Source of the DNA: an uncultured Bacillota bacterium | Lineage (GTDB): Bacteria; Bacillota; Clostridia; Peptostreptococcales; Anaerovoracaceae | Direction of reading: 5' to 3' | Length of the DNA stretch: 5,554 bases | Assembly: GCA_902465215.1 (NCBI GenBank) | Contig: CABQMM010000104.1 | Location: forward strand, 1-5,554 | Shown here: positions 1 through 5,530 of the stretch, piece by piece | Layout: every line of letters begins with the position of its first letter | Numbering within the stretch: the first letter of the stretch is position 1 | Program-made: the position numbers and the translations under genes | The notes under the pieces: generated by a model | The model's input: only the letters and a program-made list of their open reading frames with translations | The model's database searches: none | Told to the model about the DNA's origin: nothing

Positions 1-1518
1 AATACCTATGACTATACCGTCGACGGTGTGACAAAGACCTTTACCCCAAGAGGAACCTATACGGGCTACTATGCAGGCTATGAAGAGCTTTGGACGCCAA
101 TCGCAGGCGAAGATCTTACCACTTACACGCCGGAGTTTACTTTAACCGGCGCAGGAACGGATAAGGCGGCAGTCATTTTGAATGCGAAGATTACGCATGA
201 GCCTTCCGTCACTGTCACCACCGGAAACTTAACGCCGAAGGGAAATCAGATCTTTAAGCACAGCGCGGTTCTTACCGTAAAGGATGATTTGAATCAGAAT
301 GTCATCAAGGAAACCTTTAAACGCACCTCGGGCGGTAAGACAGTCACGGAGACGCTCGACCCATCGGGCGAAATCGTTTTAAATGCGAAGGATAAGGTTG
401 TGCTTAATACCGCCTCCGGCGCAGTCGTTACCGTGAGCCTCGATAAATACGGCGTGGTTTCGGCAAAGATTGAAAATGTGATTTCCCTTCTCTTTAACGA
501 GGATGCACATTCTGCGGTAACTTCCACGGGTGCTTTCAATCCAAAGGAATCCTTCGAGTTTTCCAAGAATGTCACGCTCGGAAGACAGGACAGCTCCGCA
601 GATAAGATTATGATTAAGCTCAACTCCGATAACCGCGACAGCTTTGCGGTGGAAAACGACCATGTACCGGAAGTAAAATTTGTCAAGGTGGATAAGAAGG
701 ACCAGAGCAAAAAACTTTCCGGCGCAAAATTCGAAATCTGGTCGGCAAAGCCATCCGGCGAGTGGACGGCAGAACCGGACGAAAAACTGGGTACTTACAC
801 AACCGATGCAAAAGGGGAGTTCATTGCAGAGCTTCCTTACGGAACCTATTTTTGGCGTGAAGTGCAGGCACCTTCGGGCTACATCGCAGAAGATAACGAT
901 TACCACAGCTTCCGCATCATCAAAGGCGTGCCGCTTTATGAGTTTACGATTGCAAATGTACAAAGACCGCCGGATGGCGGCGGTGGAGGCCACTCCTATA
1001 CGATTGAAATTAAGAAGGTGGATAAGGAAACAAGAGAGTCTCTTTCCGGAGCGGAATTTGAGCTTTGGAGCGCAAAACTTGCCGATGACGGTATAACCTA
1101 TGTTCCGGACAAGAAGCTTTTCGAAAAGAATCTGGTTAGCGGAAAGTACGGTCTTGTCAGCGTTTCGGTATCCGGCAAGGGCAAGTTCTTCTATCGGGAA
1201 GTAAAGGCTCCTTCCGGCTATGAAGCTGACAGCGAGTTCCACCTGATTGATACCGGAACCACCCTTGAGCTGATTACGCGGGTCGAAGTGGAAAATGAAA
1301 AGACGAACATCCCGGAAGAGCCAGAGAAACCCGAAAAGCCGAAAAAACCTAAAAGACCGGAAAAACCTGAAAAACCTAAAAAGCCGGATATGCCGATAAA
1401 ACCACAGATTCCGACAGACGTGCCAAAGACGGGAGATCATATGCCGCTTTATACCTTGCTGCTCTTTTTGATTTTGTCGCTTCTCGGACTGGTATCTTGT
1501 AAATCTGCGCAGAAATAA
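1..1518 (+). CDS. LPXTG-type cell-wall-anchored surface protein with two SpaA/Cna_B domains (5' partial)
   Basis: The frame is open from base 1, so the start and any signal peptide lie upstream; the GTG at 28 is an internal valine, not a start. Bases 1 to about 665 encode a Thr/Val-rich, probably beta-sandwich region that I do not recognise. Two SpaA-like (Cna_B) domains follow, at about 664-966 and 991-1305, joined by a five-glycine linker (976-990). Each has the family signature: Lys in a KVD strand (685, 1015), Glu in REVxAPSGY (859, 1198), and Asn in the last strand (955, 1294). This predicts a Lys-Asn isopeptide bond in each domain. Then come an xxP stalk (1312-1413), the sorting motif VPKTG (1420-1434), a hydrophobic segment (1441-1500) and a short tail with two lysines. 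A sortase should cleave after the Thr and link the protein to peptidoglycan. A pilin subunit is possible, but I see no clear pilin (YPK-type) motif in the visible part. An adhesin or surface stalk protein is the safer call. The reverse-strand open frames over this gene are shadows. Confidence 0.9.
   Translation, partial: NTYDYTVDGVTKTFTPRGTYTGYYAGYEELWTPIAGEDLTTYTPEFTLTGAGTDKAAVILNAKITHEPSVTVTTGNLTPKGNQIFKHSAVLTVKDDLNQNVIKETFKRTSGGKTVTETLDPSGEIVLNAKDKVVLNTASGAVVTVSLDKYGVVSAKIENVISLLFNEDAHSAVTSTGAFNPKESFEFSKNVTLGRQDSSADKIMIKLNSDNRDSFAVENDHVPEVKFVKVDKKDQSKKLSGAKFEIWSAKPSGEWTAEPDEKLGTYTTDAKGEFIAELPYGTYFWREVQAPSGYIAEDNDYHSFRIIKGVPLYEFTIANVQRPPDGGGGGHSYTIEIKKVDKETRESLSGAEFELWSAKLADDGITYVPDKKLFEKNLVSGKYGLVSVSVSGKGKFFYREVKAPSGYEADSEFHLIDTGTTLELITRVEVENEKTNIPEEPEKPEKPKKPKRPEKPEKPKKPDMPIKPQIPTDVPKTGDHMPLYTLLLFLILSLLGLVSCKSAQK
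1312..1413 (+). repeat. xxP tripeptide repeat (wall-spanning stalk)
   Basis: Proline recurs at exactly every third codon, twelve times in a row (1312, 1321, 1330 and so on to 1411), with mostly Glu and Lys between. This gives a 9-base period at DNA level, with near-identical pieces such as the repeated aaaaacct units. Such Pro/charged stretches sit just before the sortase motif in many surface proteins and are thought to pass through the peptidoglycan. Length variation between strains by slippage or recombination would be expected but cannot be seen here. Confidence 0.85.
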
Positions 1519-1531
1519 TAGTGCTGAAAGG

Positions 1532-1579
1532 GCTTTTACAGGGCAAAAAAGTATGGTATACTTATTAGACTGTAAAAGC
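1532..1579. repeat. 9-bp inverted repeat bracketing the lipoprotein promoter
   Basis: GCTTTTACA (1532-1540) is matched perfectly by its reverse complement TGTAAAAGC (1571-1579), with a 30-base spacer. The left arm contains the -35 box and the right arm begins about at the transcription start. The position suits an operator or a loop-forming site. No T-run follows either arm, so it is a poor terminator. The regulatory role is inference. Confidence 0.5.
1535..1562 (+). promoter_or_regulatory. Extended -10 sigma-A-type promoter for the lipoprotein gene
   Basis: A -35 box TTTACA (1535-1540) is followed by a 16-base spacer and the -10 box TATACT (1557-1562). A TGG just before the -10 makes it extended. 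The transcription start is expected near 1569, leaving a leader of about 43 bases before the ATG at 1612. No convincing terminator separates this promoter from the surface-protein gene, so some read-through is possible. Confidence 0.7.
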
Positions 1580-1611
1580 AAAGAATGTTAGAACAGAAAG
1601 GGGAAAATAGA

Positions 1612-2613
1612 ATGAAGAAAATAATTACAATGGTTTTCAGCGTAATATTGATTTTTAGCTTGAGCGGATGCATGTATATGGGAAGCACCGTCGTGCTGAA
1701 TGCTGACGGAACAGGAACCGTTGAAGCTTTGATTGAAGCAGAGAAGGAACCCTATGATCTTTTCCTTGAGAGCTTCGGCACTGACAGTGATGTTTTCGGA
1801 GAGGATAAACCAGAAGTTATCACAAAGGATGGAAAGGAATACTATCAGTTCCATCAAAGTGTTGATTTTGCGTCACTGAAAGACTTGAAAGAAGCTTTAG
1901 CGGAGGGATATGAGAATGTTATAGTGTCTGAAAACGGAATCCGCATTTGCATGCCTGCATCAATGACACAAGCCGACTACGATGAAGCTGAAGCCTACTA
2001 CAAAGCGCTCGGGGCAGATATGAGTCAATTGATGAAATATGTAATGACTGTGAAAATGCCGGAAAAAATTACAGCAGTAAGCAGCATCGGCACGATTTCT
2101 GAAGACGGATATACCGCGACTTTTGAACTTGAGCTTAAGGACTTTGTCAAGAATCAGGAAATGATGGTATCGACAGCAAAAGAAGAGAACGCTCCGACGA
2201 TAAGCGGAGTGAAAAACGGAAGCACATACAATAAGGCTGTGACATTCACTGCAAACGATTTAAGCGGAATCAAGACCGGTGTTTACCAAAAAAACAACGG
2301 AAAGGAAACTTCCTTTGATATCACGAAGAAGCTCACGAAGAGCGGAAAGTACACGGTTAAGGTTTCTGATTATTATGACGTGACATTCACAATTAAAGAT
2401 ACGAAAAAACCAGTTGTTACAGGTGTTAAGAACAAAAAGACTTATATCGGAGCCAAGACGATTAAGTTCAAGGATAACTGCGGAATTTCTAAAGCAACTT
2501 TGAACGGCAAGAAGATTACAAGCGGTAAAAAAGTTTCCAAGGAAGGCTCCTATAAGCTTGTGGTAACGGATGTAAATGGGTTAAAAACAACTGTTTCTTT
2601 CAAAATTAAGTAG
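1612..2613 (+). CDS. Membrane-anchored lipoprotein with LppM-like N-terminal region and two Ig-like repeats
   Basis: This encodes a 333-residue predicted lipoprotein of unknown function. The ATG at 1612 is chosen over the ATG at 1585 because AAAGGGG (1597-1603) sits 8 bases before it and because the protein then begins with a normal signal peptide: KK, a hydrophobic core, and the lipobox LSGC with the lipid-carrying Cys at residue 20. Directly after it, the segment with a VxLNADGTGTVE pattern (residues 26-37) resembles the start of the LppM-type domain of actinobacterial and clostridial lipoproteins. That assignment is by pattern only. Residues about 40-190 are an alpha/beta region with many acidic residues. 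Residues about 194-263 and 267-333 are two Ig-like repeats, each opening with a PxxxGVKNxxTY motif; the second is lysine-rich. It should sit on the outer face of the membrane. It has its own promoter and is followed at once by the coaW promoter, so it is probably monocistronic. It is also a plausible substrate for the Lit-like enzyme encoded at 4564. Confidence 0.85.
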   Translation: MKKIITMVFSVILIFSLSGCMYMGSTVVLNADGTGTVEALIEAEKEPYDLFLESFGTDSDVFGEDKPEVITKDGKEYYQFHQSVDFASLKDLKEALAEGYENVIVSENGIRICMPASMTQADYDEAEAYYKALGADMSQLMKYVMTVKMPEKITAVSSIGTISEDGYTATFELELKDFVKNQEMMVSTAKEENAPTISGVKNGSTYNKAVTFTANDLSGIKTGVYQKNNGKETSFDITKKLTKSGKYTVKVSDYYDVTFTIKDTKKPVVTGVKNKKTYIGAKTIKFKDNCGISKATLNGKKITSGKKVSKEGSYKLVVTDVNGLKTTVSFKIK

Positions 2614-2639
2614 ACAATCGATAGGCGCTGTGATATAAT
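2611..2639 (+). promoter_or_regulatory. Extended -10 promoter for coaW, overlapping the upstream stop codon
   Basis: A TAGACA -35 box (2611-2616), a 17-base spacer and a consensus TATAAT -10 box (2634-2639) with an upstream TG (2631-2632) form a near-ideal sigma-A promoter. The first three bases of the -35 box are the TAG stop codon of the lipoprotein gene. Transcription should start near 2646, giving a leader of about 37 bases. Confidence 0.8.
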
Positions 2640-2682
2640 TAACAATGTTTTTATTACTTGAAAGGCAAAAGGACATTAAAAA

Positions 2683-3534
2683 ATGGGAATTGTAGTTGGA
2701 ATCGACATCGGCGGAAGTACCACGAAGATTGCAGGATTTGACGAAGAAAAAATGCTGAAGTCGGTTCAAATTTCGGCAAGCAATGCGATTGCATCGCTGT
2801 TTGGAGCTTTTGGAAAGTTTTTGTACGATAATGAATTGTCGCTTGAAGATATTGAACAGGTTAATTTGACCGGTGTCGGCTGCAGCGCGGTAGAGCAGCC
2901 TATATACGGACTGCCGACATATAAAGTCGACGAGTTTACCGCAAACGGCGTCGGTGGCGGGTATTTCGCGCAGGGAAAGAAAGAATTCATGGTTGTAAGC
3001 ATGGGAACCGGAACTTCCTTTGTGGGCGTAAAGGATGGTATTCCAACGCATCTGGGCGGAATCGGAATCGGCGGCGGAACGATTATCGGTCTGTCGAAGC
3101 TGATGCTGAATACAAACGATATTGATAAAATTCAGGAACTGGCATCAAACGGCCAGGTTGGACATATCGACCTAAGGGTCGGAGACATATCTGAGAAACC
3201 GCTTCCGGGGCTGAATCTTGAGGTTACAGCGTCAAATTTCGGAAAAGCATCCTCGAGGGCTACTTGCGAAGACAAGGCAGCGGGAATCGTTCATATGGTC
3301 ATCGAATCCATATGTCAGACAGCGGCTTTGATTGCGCAGGGAACGAATATTAAGGATTTTGTTCTGATTGGGGCATTAACCAATTTTCCGGAATGTGAAT
3401 ATGTTTGCCGTATGATTAAGACGATGTTCCCGGATCTTAACTTCCTTGTTCCGAAAGACGGCGAATATGGAACCGCCATCGGTACGGCATTATCCGAAAA
3501 ATGTTGTCTGAAATATATCGGCGGCGCGAAATAA
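2683..3534 (+). CDS. coaW: Type II pantothenate kinase
   Basis: This 283-residue enzyme phosphorylates pantothenate with ATP to give 4'-phosphopantothenate, the first step of coenzyme A synthesis, in the cytoplasm. It belongs to the ASKHA (actin/Hsp70/sugar kinase) fold. Visible motifs are the N-terminal phosphate loop VGIDIGGSTTKI, MGTGTSF at residues 107-113, GGIGIGGG at 125-132, a TASNFG segment, and GEYGTAIG at 260-267. Each aligns by eye with the staphylococcal CoaW sequence. Glu84, in a VDEF motif, matches the position of the proposed catalytic Glu in that enzyme. Length is normal for the family (about 265-290). The start is set by AAAAGGA (2667-2673), 9 bases before the ATG. As a family, type II enzymes are largely insensitive to feedback by CoA. 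No other CoA pathway gene is in view, and the gene has its own strong promoter. Confidence 0.92.
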   Translation: MGIVVGIDIGGSTTKIAGFDEEKMLKSVQISASNAIASLFGAFGKFLYDNELSLEDIEQVNLTGVGCSAVEQPIYGLPTYKVDEFTANGVGGGYFAQGKKEFMVVSMGTGTSFVGVKDGIPTHLGGIGIGGGTIIGLSKLMLNTNDIDKIQELASNGQVGHIDLRVGDISEKPLPGLNLEVTASNFGKASSRATCEDKAAGIVHMVIESICQTAALIAQGTNIKDFVLIGALTNFPECEYVCRMIKTMFPDLNFLVPKDGEYGTAIGTALSEKCCLKYIGGAK

Positions 3535-3560
3535 GGGCTTGAATACATAAGATGTGAAAA

Positions 3561-3581
3561 GGGTCGGCAGTTTGCCGACCC
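3561..3581. terminator. Intergenic hairpin terminator between convergent genes
   Basis: A perfect 9-bp GC-rich stem, GGGTCGGCA (3561-3569) and TGCCGACCC (3573-3581), closes a 3-base loop. Read on the minus strand it is followed by TTTT, so it best serves the phosphatase gene ending at 3602. Read on the plus strand, the next bases are A-rich and the T-run comes only about 12 bases later, so termination of coaW here would be less efficient. It is the only candidate terminator for coaW. Confidence 0.75.
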
Positions 3582-3601
3582 TAAAAATATGCCTTTTATA
3601 C

Positions 3602-4504
3602 CTATATTTTGTAATTTTCAAGCCCGCGTTGCGTGAGGATTTTCGTATTCTGAAATCCGCAGTCTCTGGCAAGCTGCAAGGCTTCTTTAAATGAACAGCT
3701 AATCGTATCGACTGCGTGGCTGTCGCTGTTTATCATGATATGTCCGCCTCGCTGATTGATTTCCTTTAAAATCCACGCAGACGGGTAAGGGCTCGTGCGC
3801 CAGCCTCTGGAAATGGCTCCGGTATTGATTTCGAAAATCGGGTTTCCATCCGCTCCGGGGTATTTTGCAGCATCCGTGAGGGGATATGTTTTGAAAATAC
3901 TGTCAAGAGTGCTCTTGACTGCAGCTTGGTATCGCGGATGATTTTCGTCAAACCATGGGCTTTTTTCATTGAATTTTGTAATCAAATCAAAATGTCCGAT
4001 AATCTGGCATCCGGTCACTTCCGGAAGCATGGAAACTGTTCGGTAATAGCGCTCGATAAAAGCGTAAGGGTCACCATCGAAATCCTCGCAAAGCGCTTCT
4101 TGGATTTTTTCCACGCTCCAGTCGATATAGTAAAAGCGGCTGCGGTCGAAGCCATGAAAATTATCCGTGGAATTCGCAAGCGCATCCGGGAAGATTGCAT
4201 GAACCGAGCCGATAGAATAGTCATAATCAGAGACAGGCTCATCTGAGCCAAAATCCTGCTCGATTCCGCACAAAATCAGAATTTTATCTTTATATTTTTC
4301 ACGGAGCCTGAGAATTTCGCTTCGATAGTCTTTTGTGCCTTCAAGGCTCATGCAGTAGCAGTCATCATATGCCGTATAGCAGTGACCGGAAAACCCGATA
4401 ACTTTAAAGCCTTCTTTCATTGCGGCAAGTGTCATCTCTTCTAAACTTGCAGTTCCGTCACAAAGTTCTGTATGTGTATGGTAATTATATGGTATAATGT
4501 TCAT
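3602..4504 (-). CDS. PHP-family phosphatase, histidinol-phosphatase (HisJ/HisK) type
   Basis: This is a 300-residue metal-dependent phosphatase of the PHP superfamily. The trinuclear-metal ligands of the fold are all visible: His9 and His11 with Asp16 (HTHTELCDG), His41 (FSGHC), Glu82 (GIEQDF), His102 (GSVHAI), His171 (GHFD), and Asp261 with His263 (NSDSHA). The motif order and length fit L-histidinol-phosphatase, which removes phosphate from histidinol phosphate in histidine synthesis. The ATG at 4504 is preferred over one at 4525 because AAAGGAG lies just upstream of it, inside the longer reading, and because the predicted transcript starts at about 4526. No other his gene is in view, so the true substrate could be another small phosphoester. 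The gene is convergent with coaW and divergent from the Lit-like gene. Confidence 0.85.
   Translation of the reverse strand: MNIIPYNYHTHTELCDGTASLEEMTLAAMKEGFKVIGFSGHCYTAYDDCYCMSLEGTKDYRSEILRLREKYKDKILILCGIEQDFGSDEPVSDYDYSIGSVHAIFPDALANSTDNFHGFDRSRFYYIDWSVEKIQEALCEDFDGDPYAFIERYYRTVSMLPEVTGCQIIGHFDLITKFNEKSPWFDENHPRYQAAVKSTLDSIFKTYPLTDAAKYPGADGNPIFEINTGAISRGWRTSPYPSAWILKEINQRGGHIMINSDSHAVDTISCSFKEALQLARDCGFQNTKILTQRGLENYKI
4493..4498 (+). promoter_or_regulatory. Extended -10 element, probable promoter of the Lit-like operon
   Basis: A consensus TATAAT (4493-4498) preceded by TGG forms a strong extended -10. No good -35 box is seen 16-18 bases upstream, which extended -10 promoters tolerate. 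Transcription would start near 4505, about 59 bases before the GTG at 4564. The element lies within codons 3-4 of the minus-strand phosphatase gene. Confidence 0.55.
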
Positions 4505-4506
4505 AT

Positions 4507-4546
4507 GCCTGTGATCTCCTTTCATACAAAAGATTTTAACACAGGC
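4507..4546. repeat. 7-bp inverted repeat in the divergent control region
   Basis: GCCTGTG (4507-4513) and CACAGGC (4540-4546) are perfect reverse complements separated by 26 bases; their centres are 33 bases apart, about three helical turns. One arm lies at the predicted plus-strand transcription start. The other overlaps the TG of the minus-strand extended -10. A regulator binding both arms could affect both promoters. A 7-bp match could also be chance. Confidence 0.4.
4533..4538 (-). promoter_or_regulatory. Extended -10 element, probable promoter of the PHP phosphatase gene
   Basis: On the minus strand, TGT followed by TAAAAT (4538-4533) makes an extended -10. The -35 region (AGATTT at 17-bp spacing) is poor. 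The start would be near 4526, giving a leader of about 22 bases that carries the AAAGGAG ribosome binding site before the ATG at 4504. Confidence 0.45.
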
Positions 4547-4563
4547 GGAAAGGAAAATCTATA

Positions 4564-5247
4564 GTGGCAGAGATAACAAATTCAGGCCGGACACGACAGA
4601 ACCGAACGAAAGATTGGGCAGGAGAGGTTTGCCTTGGGATTTTGGCGGCAGTAACCGTAATCTGTATCGCAATCAGCGTGACGGTTTTATTCAGACCACT
4701 GTATTATTTCGACATCGACAGGCTGAATATACCGGAAAACTCCGGGTTTACGCGGCAGGAATGCATTCGGAATTATGATACTTTGATTGACTATAATCTT
4801 CTGGGCGGGGAGCAAGAGCTGCAGTTTCCCGATATGACCATGTCCCTGCAGGGCAGAATCCATTTTGAAGAGGTAAAGACGATTTTTATGACGGCGCAGA
4901 TTATTGCAGCGGTGGGAGGCCTTTTCTTCACAGGGCTGCTGATTTGGCGGAGAAAAACCTATCGCTGGATGAGGGTATCGGTGATTACCTCGGCGGTGAT
5001 CGCAGTGTCTACGCTTGCGGCGGTTCTCATCGACTGGCAGTGGGCTTTTGTCATGATGCATAAAATCTTTTTCCGCAACGATTACTGGCTCTTTAACCCG
5101 GCGACGGACCCGATTATCAAAATTCTGCCCGATACATTTTTCATGCATTGTGGTATGATGATAGTAGGAATTGTGCTCTTTATAAATATTATTTTTGAGA
5201 TTTTATACAGAAAGAAGAGAAGAAGATATGGAACGACTGACTTTTAA
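4564..5247 (+). CDS. lit: Lit-like TIGR01906/DUF1461 integral membrane protein (lipoprotein intramolecular transacylase family)
   Basis: This 227-residue protein starts with GTG, with AAAGGA (4549-4554) 9 bases upstream. Four membrane segments are visible at residues about 20-43, 107-128, 138-156 and 192-214, and the last is followed by a basic RKKRRR tail. With both ends inside, the two large loops face outward. They carry the family's hallmarks: FDIDRLNIPENSGF and NYDTLIDY (49-80), an HFEEVKxIF motif with His100, and an MHKIFFRNDYWLF segment with His166, then PDTFF. Characterised Lit enzymes (Enterococcus, Bacillus) move an acyl chain within the diacylglyceryl-Cys of a lipoprotein to give lyso-form lipoproteins, which weakens TLR2 recognition and affects copper tolerance. 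His100 and His166 probably match the two catalytic histidines of that family, judged from motif context rather than an alignment. Family membership is secure; the exact reaction is inferred. It is likely co-transcribed with the overlapping small gene at 5228. Confidence 0.8.
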   Translation: MAEITNSGRTRQNRTKDWAGEVCLGILAAVTVICIAISVTVLFRPLYYFDIDRLNIPENSGFTRQECIRNYDTLIDYNLLGGEQELQFPDMTMSLQGRIHFEEVKTIFMTAQIIAAVGGLFFTGLLIWRRKTYRWMRVSVITSAVIAVSTLAAVLIDWQWAFVMMHKIFFRNDYWLFNPATDPIIKILPDTFFMHCGMMIVGIVLFINIIFEILYRKKRRRYGTTDF

Positions 5248-5446
5248 GACTTTATTTTTCAGATATTATGACAAAAAGATTGCGGACGGGACGATAACCT
5301 TTTCGAGGATGGGCATGAGCAAGAACGACTTTACGAAGCTTTGTACCGAGGCAGATTTCATTCCGGACATGCAGACCATCGAGCGCGTGTGCCTGAGCAT
5401 GCAGCTGACGGAAGAGGAACGGGAGGCACTTCTGGCATTGATTTAG
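5228..5446 (+). CDS. Small helix-turn-helix-like protein, function unknown
   Basis: This encodes 72 residues in the +1 frame relative to the Lit-like gene, overlapping its 3' end by 20 bases, which suggests translational coupling. The ATG at 5228 is preferred over an upstream in-frame TTG at 5195: the ATG follows a purine-rich run (5209-5226), while the TTG has none. The protein is predicted largely helical. Residues about 30-60 (MSKNDFTKLC, then IPDMQTIERVC and LSMQLTEEE) follow the pattern of a small lambda-repressor/Cro-like domain: a recognition-helix-like segment, a Pro before the next helix, then a last helix with a T-E-E-E-x-E-x-L-L motif. It has no membrane segment or signal peptide. 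It could be a DNA-binding regulator of its own operon, or a degenerate HTH fold with another role. No partner domain is visible, and I do not recognise a named family. Confidence 0.7.
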   Translation: MERLTFKTLFFRYYDKKIADGTITFSRMGMSKNDFTKLCTEADFIPDMQTIERVCLSMQLTEEEREALLALI

Positions 5447-5465
5447 CAAACTGATTTAGCAAAAA

Positions 5466-5518
5466 AGCCTTTGCATTGCAGGACGAATCCGCCCGCAGCG
5501 CAAAGGCTCTTTGTTTTT
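5466..5518. terminator. Bidirectional rho-independent terminator
   Basis: AGCCTTTGC (5466-5474) pairs perfectly with GCAAAGGCT (5500-5508). A 25-base apical region between them may fold further (TGC with GCA, GGA with TCC). On the plus strand a T-rich run, TCTTTGTTTTT, follows (5508-5518). On the minus strand the stem is followed by six Ts (from 5466 down to 5461). It should end the lit-HTH unit and also a transcript arriving from the right. Confidence 0.8.
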
Positions 5519-5530
5519 GGGTATCCAAAA

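Noticed and set aside
28..30. GTG as the start of the surface-protein gene
   Set aside because: The frame stays open to base 1, there is no ribosome binding site before the GTG, and the protein would lack a signal peptide, which a sortase substrate needs. The gene is simply cut by the window edge.
1312..1413. Period-9 repeat considered as a CRISPR-like or tandem non-coding repeat
   Set aside because: The period matches three codons exactly and continues a coding frame; it encodes the proline stalk.
379..1581. Long open frame (400 codons) on the minus strand opposite the surface-protein gene
   Set aside because: It is a shadow. The translation is Phe/Arg-rich low complexity opposite the xxP stalk, has no domain pattern and no ribosome binding site, while the plus strand encodes clear SpaA domains and a sorting signal.
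1585..1611. ATG at 1585 as the start of the lipoprotein gene
   Set aside because: It would put nine polar residues (MLEQKGENR) before the signal peptide and would place the AAAGGGG ribosome binding site inside the coding region.
3535..3601. Small gene or riboswitch between the convergent genes
   Set aside because: Only 67 bases, filled by the hairpin terminator; no start with a ribosome binding site.
4505..4525. Longer start at 4525 for the phosphatase
   Set aside because: The extra codons contain the AAAGGAG site that serves the ATG at 4504, and the predicted transcript starts at about 4526, leaving no leader.
5195..5227. TTG start at 5195 for the small HTH-like gene
   Set aside because: No ribosome binding site precedes it, whereas the ATG at 5228 follows a purine-rich run.
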